A model generated the notes under the pieces. That model was not told where the DNA came from and ran no database searches. It was given only the letters and a program-made list of their open reading frames with translations. From Candidatus Liptonbacteria bacterium (GTDB taxonomy: Bacteria > Patescibacteriota > Minisyncoccia > UBA6257 > 2-01-FULL-56-20): a stretch of 42,815 bases of DNA. Shown piece after piece: positions 1-6,135 of this stretch (position 1 is the stretch's first letter; every line of letters starts with the position of its first letter). The position numbers and the translations under genes were made by a program. The DNA lies in assembly GCA_016194445.1 (NCBI GenBank), contig JACQBP010000027.1:1-42815 (forward strand). Direction: 5' to 3'.

Positions 1-558
1 AGGAGGTCGAACCGAAGAAAAACTTTCGATTATTTCTCGCAGTAACCCGAGGATTTTTTGCTCATCAATATAACCAACCAAAATTTTGAGCAAAACTTCG
101 TGATCGATATTTTCAAAAAACTTTCTGATATCGCATTTCAGAATCCAAACTGTGCGAGTATGGTTTCGGCTAACCTTGTAAGCCAAGGCTCGAAAACGGT
201 TGATCGCCGTGTGTGTCCCTTTATTTAAGCGACAGGAGAAAGAATCCGCGGTGAATAACCTGTCAAAAAAAGGATAAAGTTTTCGGTAAATTGCGTGATG
301 AAGCAAACGATCATGGACAGAAGCTTTATGAATATTTCTTGGCTTCGGATCAGAGATGTTGAAGGCTACGTAACCGCCATGGGCGTAAGAGAAGTTTACA
401 AGCGCCCTATGAAGCGTTAGGATGTTATCCATTAACCTTAGCCCAAATTCCTGAATGTCGCGCTTACCGCGTTTCCCGCGCAAAAATTCCCGCCAGGCCA
501 GAAGCAAGTTATCAACCGATATAATCTCTTCATAAATCAGCCCAAACTTTCTTTTCAT
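1..558 (-). CDS. DGR reverse transcriptase, N-terminal part (cut by window edge)
   Basis: My reading of the minus strand gives an open frame from ATG at 558 to the window edge (186 residues); it is not in the ORF track. It starts MKRKFGLIYEEIISVDNLL. It then carries the run typical of diversity-generating-retroelement and group-II-like reverse transcriptases: a segment with VHDRLLHHAIYRKLYP, then SFSCRLNKGTHTAINRFR, then LKCDIRKFFENIDHEVLL, where CDIRKFF holds the first catalytic aspartate. The YxDD box and thumb lie beyond the edge. Neighbouring avd, TR and VR identify it as the DGR enzyme that copies TR RNA with adenine-specific errors into the VR. A possible ribosome site (AAGG) lies about 10 nt before the ATG, just after a run of eight G on the coding strand. 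It may be intact outside the window. Confidence 0.9.
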   Translation of the reverse strand, partial: MKRKFGLIYEEIISVDNLLLAWREFLRGKRGKRDIQEFGLRLMDNILTLHRALVNFSYAHGGYVAFNISDPKPRNIHKASVHDRLLHHAIYRKLYPFFDRLFTADSFSCRLNKGTHTAINRFRALAYKVSRNHTRTVWILKCDIRKFFENIDHEVLLKILVGYIDEQKILGLLREIIESFSSVRPP

Positions 559-564
559 AAAAAG

Positions 565-594
565 ATGACCTTGAGCCCCCCCCGCACTCTCGTT
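565..594. other. C8/G8 tract between the divergent avd and RT starts
   Basis: Eight consecutive C on the plus strand (576-583) sit between the two start codons, followed by GCACT. DGR 2 has nine C in the matching place (32369-32377), again followed by GCACT. In the avd frame both encode a conserved Leu-Glu-Pro-Pro-Pro upstream of the TTG start. An ATG at 565 opens a short frame that would join avd only through a -1 shift on the C run. Confidence 0.5.
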
Positions 595-926
595 TGACCA
601 TTATCCAAAGATTAATCTCGAGCTACAAGCTCTGGCAGGATTTCCTACGCCACTTTCCGAAGACTTCCAGATACACGCTTGGCGAAAAAATCGATCGCCT
701 CTTTATTGAAATTCTTGAGCTCACCCTGGAAGCGAGTTACTTACCAAGAAACAGGAAAGCTCCGTCAATCGAGAAAGCTGTCATCAAGTTAGGATCCTTA
801 AAATTCTTCTTGCAAGTTGCTTGGGAAATTAAGGCTCTCAAAACCAGTCAGTATGCCTTAGTTTCCGAAAAAATCGATGAAATTGGCAGGATGCTAGGCG
901 GATGGTTAAAACAAATATTAAGCTAA
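594..926 (+). CDS. avd: Avd accessory variability protein of DGR 1
   Basis: A 110-residue, mostly helical protein with the Avd / S23-like four-helix-bundle pattern: FPKTSRYTLGEKID near the N-terminus, helices in the middle, and EKIDEIGRMLGGWLKQ at the C-terminus. Avd forms a basic pentamer that binds the RT and template RNA and is required for mutagenic retrohoming in characterised DGRs. The start is TTG at 594; no ATG lies in frame upstream. A second copy of the family is at 32384-32746, also with a TTG start and also preceded by a C tract. It is divergent from the RT (start codons 35 bp apart) and antisense to any TR-RT transcript, which is unusual because avd normally shares the strand of the RT. 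Confidence 0.88.
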   Translation: MTIIQRLISSYKLWQDFLRHFPKTSRYTLGEKIDRLFIEILELTLEASYLPRNRKAPSIEKAVIKLGSLKFFLQVAWEIKALKTSQYALVSEKIDEIGRMLGGWLKQILS

Positions 927-933
927 AGCAAAA

Positions 934-951
934 CCCCGCAGAAATGCGGGG
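934..951 (-). terminator. Hairpin after TR1, terminator-like on minus strand
   Basis: CCCCGC / GCGGGG stem of 6 bp with a 6-nt loop. On the minus strand, directly 3' of TR1, it is followed by TTTTGCTTT; on the plus strand (3' of avd) no T run follows. The same arrangement with a different stem (CTCCCC / GGGGAG, then TTTTGTTTT) is found after TR2, so the structure is conserved while the sequence is not. Confidence 0.55.
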
Positions 952-968
952 TAAAGCAAAGCCAATTT

Positions 969-1101
969 CTGACGGCGGCAAAACGATAGAAGCCGCCCCA
1001 CCCGTCGTCAACCCAGCGCAAACGCAGGTCACGCTCCGCATCATTCCGATTGAGGTAAGGAACGTTCCAGTTGCCGTTCGAGTTCTGCCAACGCGAACCA
1101 A
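969..1101 (-). repeat. DGR template repeat TR1
   Basis: 133 bp on the minus strand that aligns without gaps to VR1 at 1511-1643. Read in the VR frame it contains AAC and AAT codons (QNSNGNWN, LNRND), the usual adenine-rich template signature. Of 15 mismatches to VR1, 13 are at TR adenines. The other two are T-to-G at the TAC codon and T-to-A at TTC near the 3' end. The last 18 bp (TAT CGT TTT GCC GCC GTC AG region) match exactly and are the probable initiation-of-homing segment. It lies between avd and the target gene. Confidence 0.93.
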
Positions 1102-1159
1102 TGTTTAGAATGTCATCTACGCCACTGTTCCTCGAAAAAATCTTGGAACTGTATCTAAT

Positions 1160-1318
1160 TTGGGATCTCATTCAGTAGATGATTCACCAGAATCACTCTG
1201 GGAGCTGACCTACTGGGCTAAATCCTCCAACATCCTAAACCAAGTAGCTTTGTTTTTGAAGAATCTGGTTGCGACACTGGAGCAAGAAATATCCGACCCC
1301 ACTCTGCGCTTTTCTTGA
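1160..1318 (+). CDS. possible small ORF in DGR 1 spacer
   Basis: A TTG-started frame of 52 codons below the ORF-track cutoff, reading a plausibly helical sequence (SLWELTYWAKSSNILNQVAL). There is no clear ribosome binding site, and no counterpart in the DGR 2 spacer was recognised. It is listed because the composition looks coding and nothing else explains 1172-1440. Function unknown; it may be chance. Confidence 0.22.
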   Translation: MGSHSVDDSPESLWELTYWAKSSNILNQVALFLKNLVATLEQEISDPTLRFS

Positions 1319-1440
1319 CCTAAAAAATCCTAAATTAGGAAACCGATTCTAGAATTCGGCCGCTTGAAGCCGTGGCCGCAAGCTTACGAGCCTACTATCC
1401 GTTTAGTATTTTAAAATAATTCTCGGGTTTTTCAAAATTT

Positions 1441-1479
1441 AAAATAAGAAAGGGCCCAAGGACAAAAATCCCCGGGCCC
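1441..1479 (-). terminator. Terminator of DGR 1 target gene
   Basis: Hairpin GGGCCC...GGGCCC (1452-1479) with extra GGA/TCC pairs. On the minus strand it is followed by TTTCTTATTTT. It lies 25 bp beyond the target stop codon. Known DGRs often have a hairpin just downstream of the VR that aids target recognition, so it could serve both roles. Confidence 0.65.
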
Positions 1480-1503
1480 AAGTGATCAAGTGCCAAAGAG
1501 CCA

Positions 1504-2115
1504 CTACTTGCTGACGGCGGCAAAACGATAGATGCCGCCCCACCCGACGTCAACCCAGCGCAAACGCAGGGCACGCTCCGCATCATGCCGAGCGAGGGCA
1601 GGAACGAGCCAGCGGCCGTGCGAGTGCAGCCAACGCGAACCAAGCGCGACCACTGGAAATTCTCGCTGAAGATCGGGGTGCTTCTCGCCGAGCGCGAGCA
1701 GTTCCGGTAGTTCGGCGGGTCGAAGTCCGAGTTTGTCGAGCTCACAAAGGACGTCGTCGGTGGTCATATCTCGTTCAAAATGGACGAGCTGGACTCCGAC
1801 TTCGGCTGTGTCGTTTCGCTTCGACGGGAAGTGGTCTTGGGTAATATCACTGTTTACCCAATCGTACTTTCCAGCCGCGATTCCATCCGCCACGCTCCGG
1901 TCATAGTTGATCGAGAGGGTATAGGTGGGGAATTTCGGCTTGCTCGATTCCAAAATCATTTCCGCAAATCTTTCGATCAGCGGACTTTCCTCGGTAACCG
2001 CGGCGTGGAAATCCGCGTCGCTGATTCCCCGTTTCTGGCGGGCTTTTTCAAGCGCCGACCAGAAACCAGTGATCAAACCGGCGCCGCTCACCGTTGCGGG
2101 AACACTCTTTGCCAT
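1504..2115 (-). CDS. DGR 1 variable target protein (C-terminal VR)
   Basis: A 203-residue protein whose last 44 residues are encoded by VR1 (SRWLHSHGRW ... YRFAAVSK), the usual place for the ligand-binding surface of a DGR C-type-lectin-like target. The aromatic/glycine-rich tail (LRLRWVDVGWGGIYRFAAV) fits the end of such a fold. The N-terminal 150 residues (MAKSVPATVSGAGLITGFW ...) match no domain I recognise, and there is no signal peptide or membrane segment. The ATG at 2115 is chosen over the track start (GTG at 2139) because AAAGGAG sits 6 nt before it. Position 2115 is preceded by a promoter at 2195-2223. Variable codons differ from TR1 at adenines only, except two. Confidence 0.88.
   Translation of the reverse strand: MAKSVPATVSGAGLITGFWSALEKARQKRGISDADFHAAVTEESPLIERFAEMILESSKPKFPTYTLSINYDRSVADGIAAGKYDWVNSDITQDHFPSKRNDTAEVGVQLVHFERDMTTDDVLCELDKLGLRPAELPELLALGEKHPDLQREFPVVALGSRWLHSHGRWLVPALARHDAERALRLRWVDVGWGGIYRFAAVSK
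1511..1643 (-). repeat. DGR variable repeat VR1
   Basis: 133 bp at the 3' end of the target gene, aligned without gaps to TR1. Changes relative to TR1 include CAG to CTG, AAC to CAC (twice), AAC to CGC, AAC to CTC, AAT to GCT, AAT to CAT, GAC to GCC and GAC to GTC. Almost all alter the amino acid and all but two are at template adenines. Confidence 0.93.
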
Positions 2116-2194
2116 TTCTTGCTCCTTTGTTTGGCTCACCCCTCATCCCGACCCCATGTCGAGACCCCAGGCAAACCTTCAATATACCAAAAGC

Positions 2195-2223
2195 ATCTTA
2201 TCACACCCAATCCAATCCGTCAA
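2195..2223 (-). promoter_or_regulatory. Promoter of DGR 1 target gene
   Basis: On the minus strand TTGACG, a 17-bp spacer, then TAAGAT, about 75 bp upstream of the chosen ATG at 2115. This is a good sigma-70-type match. Confidence 0.6.
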
Positions 2224-2350
2224 TAGCTTCATTTCTCCTTTATTTACGGGCTCTAACTTGCGTTTCCACCCTCTATCCCCTCACTCACTCCAATGTAAGG
2301 AAATTTCGCTTTCCGAAACCCCCATTTTTTACAAACTCACTGCCTTAGTG

Positions 2351-2484
2351 TAAATAAATTTTATTCTTGAAACCCCCGGAGTCAGCTTGGCATGGTCCCC
2401 GAGGTATCGAGGGGCAAGCTGACGAGGACAAGGGTAATTTATCGCTGGATAAATTACCCGGGTTGAAAGAATGAAATTTATTTA
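2351..2484. ncRNA. 135-bp structured element, copy A
   Basis: Outer stem of about 16 bp (TAAATAAATTT...AAATTTATTTA), an inner arm GTCAGCTTG/CAAGCTGAC capped by a C-rich hairpin, then GAGGACA, then a hairpin GGGTAATTTAT/ATAAATTACCC with loop CGCTGG. It lies right after the stop of the minus-strand exonuclease gene. Two more copies of nearly equal length (14983-15116, 23318-23453) share the CGCTGGA loop and AGCTTGGCAT-type motif but have different stems. Whether it acts as RNA or DNA, and on which strand, is not known. Confidence 0.5.
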
Positions 2485-2487
2485 CAA

Positions 2488-3069
2488 TCAAAACAACTTC
2501 GCCTGATCCGTCATCACTCTCACTTCCACCTGCGCTACCTCCCCCGTCTTTTTATCCGGAATCAAAAACCGCCCCTTCGTTCGGTAAATGTCGTAAAGTT
2601 CTTTGGTGAGTCGCACGTCCTCCAAACAATACTTTTTGAGCTCCTCAATCTTTCCTTCCTTATAAAGCTCAATTGCTTCCGCTCCACTTCCACTTTTAGC
2701 CGCTCCCAAATTCGCTTCCGCCAACCGGCTCAAACTGATTCGACTCCCCGTCGCCATTTCAATTTCTTCGAGCAAATCCACCCGCTCCATCTTCCATAAA
2801 TCCAAATCCCGCGTCGCCGCCTTCGCCTGAAAGTGAGCGTTCAAAACCGGCACGTCGTACCGATTACTGCTAAATCCTACGATTTTCTCCGCATCCCTAA
2901 AAATCTTTCCCAACTCCTCCATCTCGTCTTCCTCAAAACAAAAACACTTATTCTGCGAGTAAGAATAAACGCCTACGACCGAAATTTTGAGTGCGCCAAA
3001 ATTATTCCAACCCACTCCCTCGTCAGTGAAAAAATTTTTCGTCTCAATGTCGAATACCAAAGTATCCAC
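2488..3069 (-). CDS. DEDDy-type 3'-5' exonuclease-like protein
   Basis: A 193-residue protein that is essentially one RNase H-fold exonuclease domain. It shows ExoI FDIETKN (first Asp and Glu) at residues 5-11, ExoII GFSSNRYDVPVL around 64-75, and ExoIII YCLEDVRLTKELY around 147-159, where Tyr and Asp three residues apart mark the DEDDy class (YprB/DnaQ-like). It probably trims 3' ends of DNA or RNA; the substrate cannot be told. A hydrophilic tail of about 30 residues follows the domain. It ends 4 bp before structured element A and starts 115 bp after the YkuK-like gene on the same strand, so the two may be co-transcribed. Confidence 0.75.
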   Translation of the reverse strand: MDTLVFDIETKNFFTDEGVGWNNFGALKISVVGVYSYSQNKCFCFEEDEMEELGKIFRDAEKIVGFSSNRYDVPVLNAHFQAKAATRDLDLWKMERVDLLEEIEMATGSRISLSRLAEANLGAAKSGSGAEAIELYKEGKIEELKKYCLEDVRLTKELYDIYRTKGRFLIPDKKTGEVAQVEVRVMTDQAKLF

Positions 3070-3116
3070 AGTAAATAAGTGAAAAGTTAAAAGGTCAAAG
3101 TTAAAAATTGATGTTG

Positions 3117-3142
3117 CTTTATGTTTTCAAAAACATAAAGCT
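3117..3142. repeat. AT-rich perfect inverted repeat
   Basis: GCTTTATGTTT / AAACATAAAGC with a 4-nt centre, in the 114-bp gap between the exonuclease and YkuK-like genes. There is no T run suited to an intrinsic terminator. Confidence 0.4.
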
Positions 3143-3183
3143 GACCAGAATTTTTAATTTTAATATTTTATTTTTAAATTGTT

Positions 3184-3666
3184 TCAGACGTGCCGGTCGG
3201 CAACGTTCGAAGCCGCATAACTCGAGGGCTTAGTCTTCGGCTCGAAATTATAAGCCCGAATCATCCCTACTACTTCTTGAATCATCACCTTGGTCTCACC
3301 GTTTTCGCCGATATCCGCGTGAATTTCAAAATCAAATTTAATCTCCGGCAGTTTCTTGAGTTCGGTAAGTACCTCCTGCGCTACCTCAAGCGACATGATT
3401 ACTTCCTTAATAATCCGGTCTCTTAAAGTATGAAACTTCCCAAGCTCTAACCGGCGCCAAAAATACCGTCCGCCGTTCCCCACTCGGTGTACCACGACCG
3501 CCGTCACAAAATCCGCCGCCGCGCCTCCGACCTGCTCCGAGTCGGTTCCGATCGTAATCTTGTATTGCCGCTTCGAATCCAGCTTCATAAAACCCACAAT
3601 TTCTCCCACAATCTGGCCAACCGTGAGCTTCAAACCGTAAGAACTGTTAAATAGTAACTGATCCAT
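3184..3666 (-). CDS. YkuK-like RNase H-fold protein (DUF458)
   Basis: A 160-residue protein matching the DUF458/YkuK family by its ITIGTDSEQ strand (first acidic residues of an RNase H-like fold), the AVVVHRVGNGGRYFWRR hairpin and the FEIHADIGENGETK segment with a second acidic cluster. The family's biochemical role is not settled; a ribonuclease H-like activity is suggested by the fold. I start at the ATG at 3666, with AGGAG 8 nt before it; the longer track start at 3720 would run into the palindromic repeat at 3710-3839. C-terminus ends in a short polar tail. The gene shares its strand with the downstream exonuclease. Confidence 0.7.
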   Translation of the reverse strand: MDQLLFNSSYGLKLTVGQIVGEIVGFMKLDSKRQYKITIGTDSEQVGGAAADFVTAVVVHRVGNGGRYFWRRLELGKFHTLRDRIIKEVIMSLEVAQEVLTELKKLPEIKFDFEIHADIGENGETKVMIQEVVGMIRAYNFEPKTKPSSYAASNVADRHV

Positions 3667-3709
3667 AAATGTTGCTCCTAAGTTAGCAGTTTGAAACAAA
3701 AACGTCAAA

Positions 3710-3839
3710 CCCAGCACCACAATGGCGATGATCCTTTCCTTTATTTTTTATCTTAAATTCCAGCTTAGACTCAAAGGTTGGTCGAATGAAACAACCGTGG
3801 ATCATGACAAACTCGATTTGTCGCCATTGTGGTGCTGGG
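3710..3839. repeat. Palindromic repeat family R1, long copy
   Basis: 130-bp element with perfect 19-bp terminal inverted repeats, CCCAGCACCACAATGGCGA at the left and its complement at the right, around an AT-rich centre. It lies just upstream of the YkuK-like gene start and is immediately followed by a short copy at 3845. Confidence 0.75.
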
Positions 3840-3844
3840 TCAAA

Positions 3845-3905
3845 CCCGGTGGTGAAATTCGGACGAATTTCCAAGCTTTAGCTTTCCGAATTTCTACTAC
3901 CCGGG
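3845..3905. repeat. Palindromic repeat family R1, short copy
   Basis: A 61-bp copy with arms CCCGGTGGTGAAATTCGGA and TCCGAATTTCTACTACCCGGG. The left and right arms match each other (with small indels) and differ from the neighbouring long copy. The linker TCAA separates the two. Confidence 0.65.
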
Positions 3906-3948
3906 TCAACTGGTGAGTGATCGAATCGGAACCAATTCACCGACAAAA

Positions 3949-3992
3949 CAAAAAAAGGGTCCCCAAGTTACGATTAAACTTGACGACCCTAT
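3949..3992 (-). terminator. Intrinsic terminator of the 4001-4327 gene
   Basis: On the minus strand GGGTC..CAAGTT..AACTTG..GACCC followed by TTTTTTTG, starting just after the stop codon at 4001. This is a strong Rho-independent terminator. Confidence 0.8.
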
Positions 3993-4000
3993 GTCGCGGC

Positions 4001-4327
4001 TTACCGAGCCGCCGTAGCGCAGTGAGGACACGCCGCACCATTTTTAGAAACCCTCCTTCTCTCCATCACCCGATCAACTCCCCAAGACGAATGACGATCC
4101 ACCTTGCGCCGGGAAACAACCCGCACCGCCTTTCTGATCGATCCTTCTTCGTCTCCCAAGCACGCGGCAATCGCAACACTTTCCGGCGAACGACTCTCCC
4201 CTTCTTCCCTTATAAGAATCCGGAGTTCGTTCATCGCCACATCCACCGATCCAGTCTGCCACGCTCTCGACATGATCTGGTTTAGGAGAAACCGGAGTCT
4301 CTGATCGTTAATGGCTACACCACTCAC
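4001..4327 (-). CDS. small hypothetical protein with C-terminal CPHC
   Basis: A 108-residue basic protein. The GTG at 4327 is preceded at 8 nt by AAGGAGGTGA, an ideal Shine-Dalgarno site, so I prefer it to the track's TTG at 4348, which lies inside that site. The protein reads MSGVAINDQRLRFLLNQIM, a helical, Arg-rich middle (KAVRVVSRRKVDRHSS) and a C-terminal CPHC, a possible half of a zinc site. I do not recognise a family. A strong terminator follows and no gene shares the transcript, so it looks monocistronic. The Arg-rich, high-GC3 codon use resembles the tiny genes at 9197-9873. Confidence 0.6.
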   Translation of the reverse strand: MSGVAINDQRLRFLLNQIMSRAWQTGSVDVAMNELRILIREEGESRSPESVAIAACLGDEEGSIRKAVRVVSRRKVDRHSSWGVDRVMERRRVSKNGAACPHCATAAR

Positions 4328-4506
4328 TTTCCTCACCTCCTTCCTCAATGAAAGGTTGTTGGAACTTCTACCCCCAACCTACCTCTCTTAATAACGACTG
4401 TCAACTCAAACCGTTACTGGTCTTTTATCAAACTTTTAATAAATCCAGCCTCTTTGCGAGATTTCAGAGCAGAGTATTTTCCAAAACTTTTACCGGTCAT
4501 AAGGAC

Positions 4507-5922
4507 TTACACGCAAAGGAGCTGGATAAATCCCAAAATTTCTGCTTTTTTAGCCTCAAAAATTTCCCGCGTATTGGCCTCCATCGTTACCCGAAGTAAC
4601 GGTTCGGTATTTGACGGCCGGACATTTAACCACCAATCGGGATATTCAACCGTGAGCCCATCCAATCGATCTTGCTTACCATCTTTATATTTTTCCGCCA
4701 CCGCTTCAATCACTTTATCGCTCGGCATTTCTTGAAGCGGGAAATTGACCTCATCGCCTTTGTAATATTTCTGAAACGGCCGCACCATTTCCGATAACGG
4801 TTCACCGGATTGCGAAATAAGTTCTAGTAAAATTAAAAACGCGATAAACCCCGAATCGGCGTAGCCGTTGTCGCGAAAAGCGTAGTGAGAAGAAAGTTCT
4901 CCGCTTACAATCGCGTTCGTTTCCCTCATCGCTTTGGTTATATTCGCGTAACCTACTGGGGCTCTAATCGGTCGGCCACCCCACATCATCACCTGTTCCC
5001 TAACCATTTTCGAACAAATCACGTTATAAACCACCGCCGCCCCTGGTTCCCGCTCTAACATAAGCTTAGCCAACAAAAGCAACGTTATATCCGCTCGAAT
5101 GAAATTTCCCTTCTCATCCACAAAAAATAACCGATCGGTGTCGCCATCAAAAATTACCCCGAAATCCGCCCCTGTCTCTAATACCTTGTCTCTAATCACT
5201 ATCTGACTCTCCGGCATCAAAGGATTAGAAGGGTGATTGGGAAAATTTCCATCCAATTCAAAAAAAAGCGGGATTACTTTGATCGGCAATCTCGGCGCCA
5301 AAAGTGGCACCACTTTCCCAGCTAAACCGTTTCCAGCATCCACCACTACTTTGAGTGGTTTTACTTTCGAAACCTCTACAAAAGAAAAAAGGTGGTCTAA
5401 AAAAGCCGGCCAGAGATCGTAGGGAACGACACTTCCTGGCGATTCTGGAATATTAAAAGGTTGCTGAACTAATCGAGCGGCATCTCCTCCCCAAACCCAT
5501 TCCATTCTGAACCCCGTGCTAAACTTCGACTCTTTTAAGCCTTGAGGCTGTCGAAGTTTTAGTACCGGGGCGCGCTTAGCAATCTTCATCCCGTTGTATT
5601 CCTTCGGATTATGCGAAGCGGTAATCATGATCGCCCCCGCGTAATTCAGTTTATGGACCGCAAAATAAACCCCGTCGACTGGCACTAGTCCCAAATCGTG
5701 AACGTCCGTGCCCACTCCAATCAGCCCTTTAACCAAGCCGAGGAAAAGCTCCTCGCTTCCAATCCGCATATCCCTGCCTACCGCCACGGGTCCTTTCCCA
5801 AACATCGTCCCCAAAGCCTTCCCAATCACCTCCGCCACCTCACCGTTAATTTCGGTAGGATAAATTCCCCGTACATCGTAGGTTTTGAAAATTGATTGAT
5901 TAATCTTGGGAGCATCCATCAT
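4507..5922 (-). CDS. manB: phosphomannomutase/phosphoglucomutase
   Basis: A 471-residue alpha-D-phosphohexomutase that moves phosphate between C6 and C1 of glucose or mannose, feeding nucleotide-sugar and envelope glycan synthesis. All four family signatures are visible: the active serine loop ITASHNP (about residue 100), the metal-binding loop DGDTDR (about 260), the sugar loop GELSSHYAF (about 345) and the phosphate loop RPSNTEP near the C-terminus. Oddity: after GMKIAKR the expected loop is replaced by about 20 residues (APVLKLRQPQGLKESKFSTG) encoded by a palindromic repeat of family R1 (5512-5570). The start may be the first or second Met. The gene symbol is a family-level guess; glucose versus mannose preference cannot be read. 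Confidence 0.85.
   Translation of the reverse strand: MMDAPKINQSIFKTYDVRGIYPTEINGEVAEVIGKALGTMFGKGPVAVGRDMRIGSEELFLGLVKGLIGVGTDVHDLGLVPVDGVYFAVHKLNYAGAIMITASHNPKEYNGMKIAKRAPVLKLRQPQGLKESKFSTGFRMEWVWGGDAARLVQQPFNIPESPGSVVPYDLWPAFLDHLFSFVEVSKVKPLKVVVDAGNGLAGKVVPLLAPRLPIKVIPLFFELDGNFPNHPSNPLMPESQIVIRDKVLETGADFGVIFDGDTDRLFFVDEKGNFIRADITLLLLAKLMLEREPGAAVVYNVICSKMVREQVMMWGGRPIRAPVGYANITKAMRETNAIVSGELSSHYAFRDNGYADSGFIAFLILLELISQSGEPLSEMVRPFQKYYKGDEVNFPLQEMPSDKVIEAVAEKYKDGKQDRLDGLTVEYPDWWLNVRPSNTEPLLRVTMEANTREIFEAKKAEILGFIQLLCV
5512..5570. repeat. R1 palindrome inserted in frame in the phosphohexomutase gene
   Basis: Left arm CCCCGTGCTAAACTTCGAC and right arm GTCGAAGTTTTAGTACCGGGG pair with one small indel, and resemble the intergenic R1 copies (CCCRGYRCYA then AACTTCGA). 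The reading frame stays open through it, encoding about 20 residues directly after the catalytic serine region. Confidence 0.65.
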
Positions 5923-5944
5923 CCTAATCTTAAGCCATTACTTG

Positions 5945-6067
5945 CCCAGCACCACAACTTCGATTTTCTTATGTTTTTTGCTTTTCCAATGTGCATCCAA
6001 ACGAGATAAACTAAGTATACCTCGGTGAAAATTTCAATCAACCGACCTTCGAAGTTGTGGTGCTGGG
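5945..6067. repeat. Palindromic repeat family R1, long copy
   Basis: 123 bp with arms CCCAGCACCACAACTTCGA and its exact complement, filling most of the divergent gap between the phosphohexomutase and ftsK. The centre is AT-rich. Confidence 0.75.
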
Positions 6068-6135
6068 TTTGTTTTTTTCCAATAAATAGAAGAAAATTAT
6101 CTTATTGAGTCCATTCACTTTCGTAAAAATTTAGT

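Noticed and set aside
923-1171. Track ORFs covering TR1 (923-1171, 838-1101 minus and 902-1108 plus) and TR2 (32663-32971) as genes
   Set aside because: They read through the template repeats and the hairpin beyond them; the TR is expected to be non-coding, and open frames there follow from its origin in a coding VR. The conserved upstream part is reported as a finding instead.
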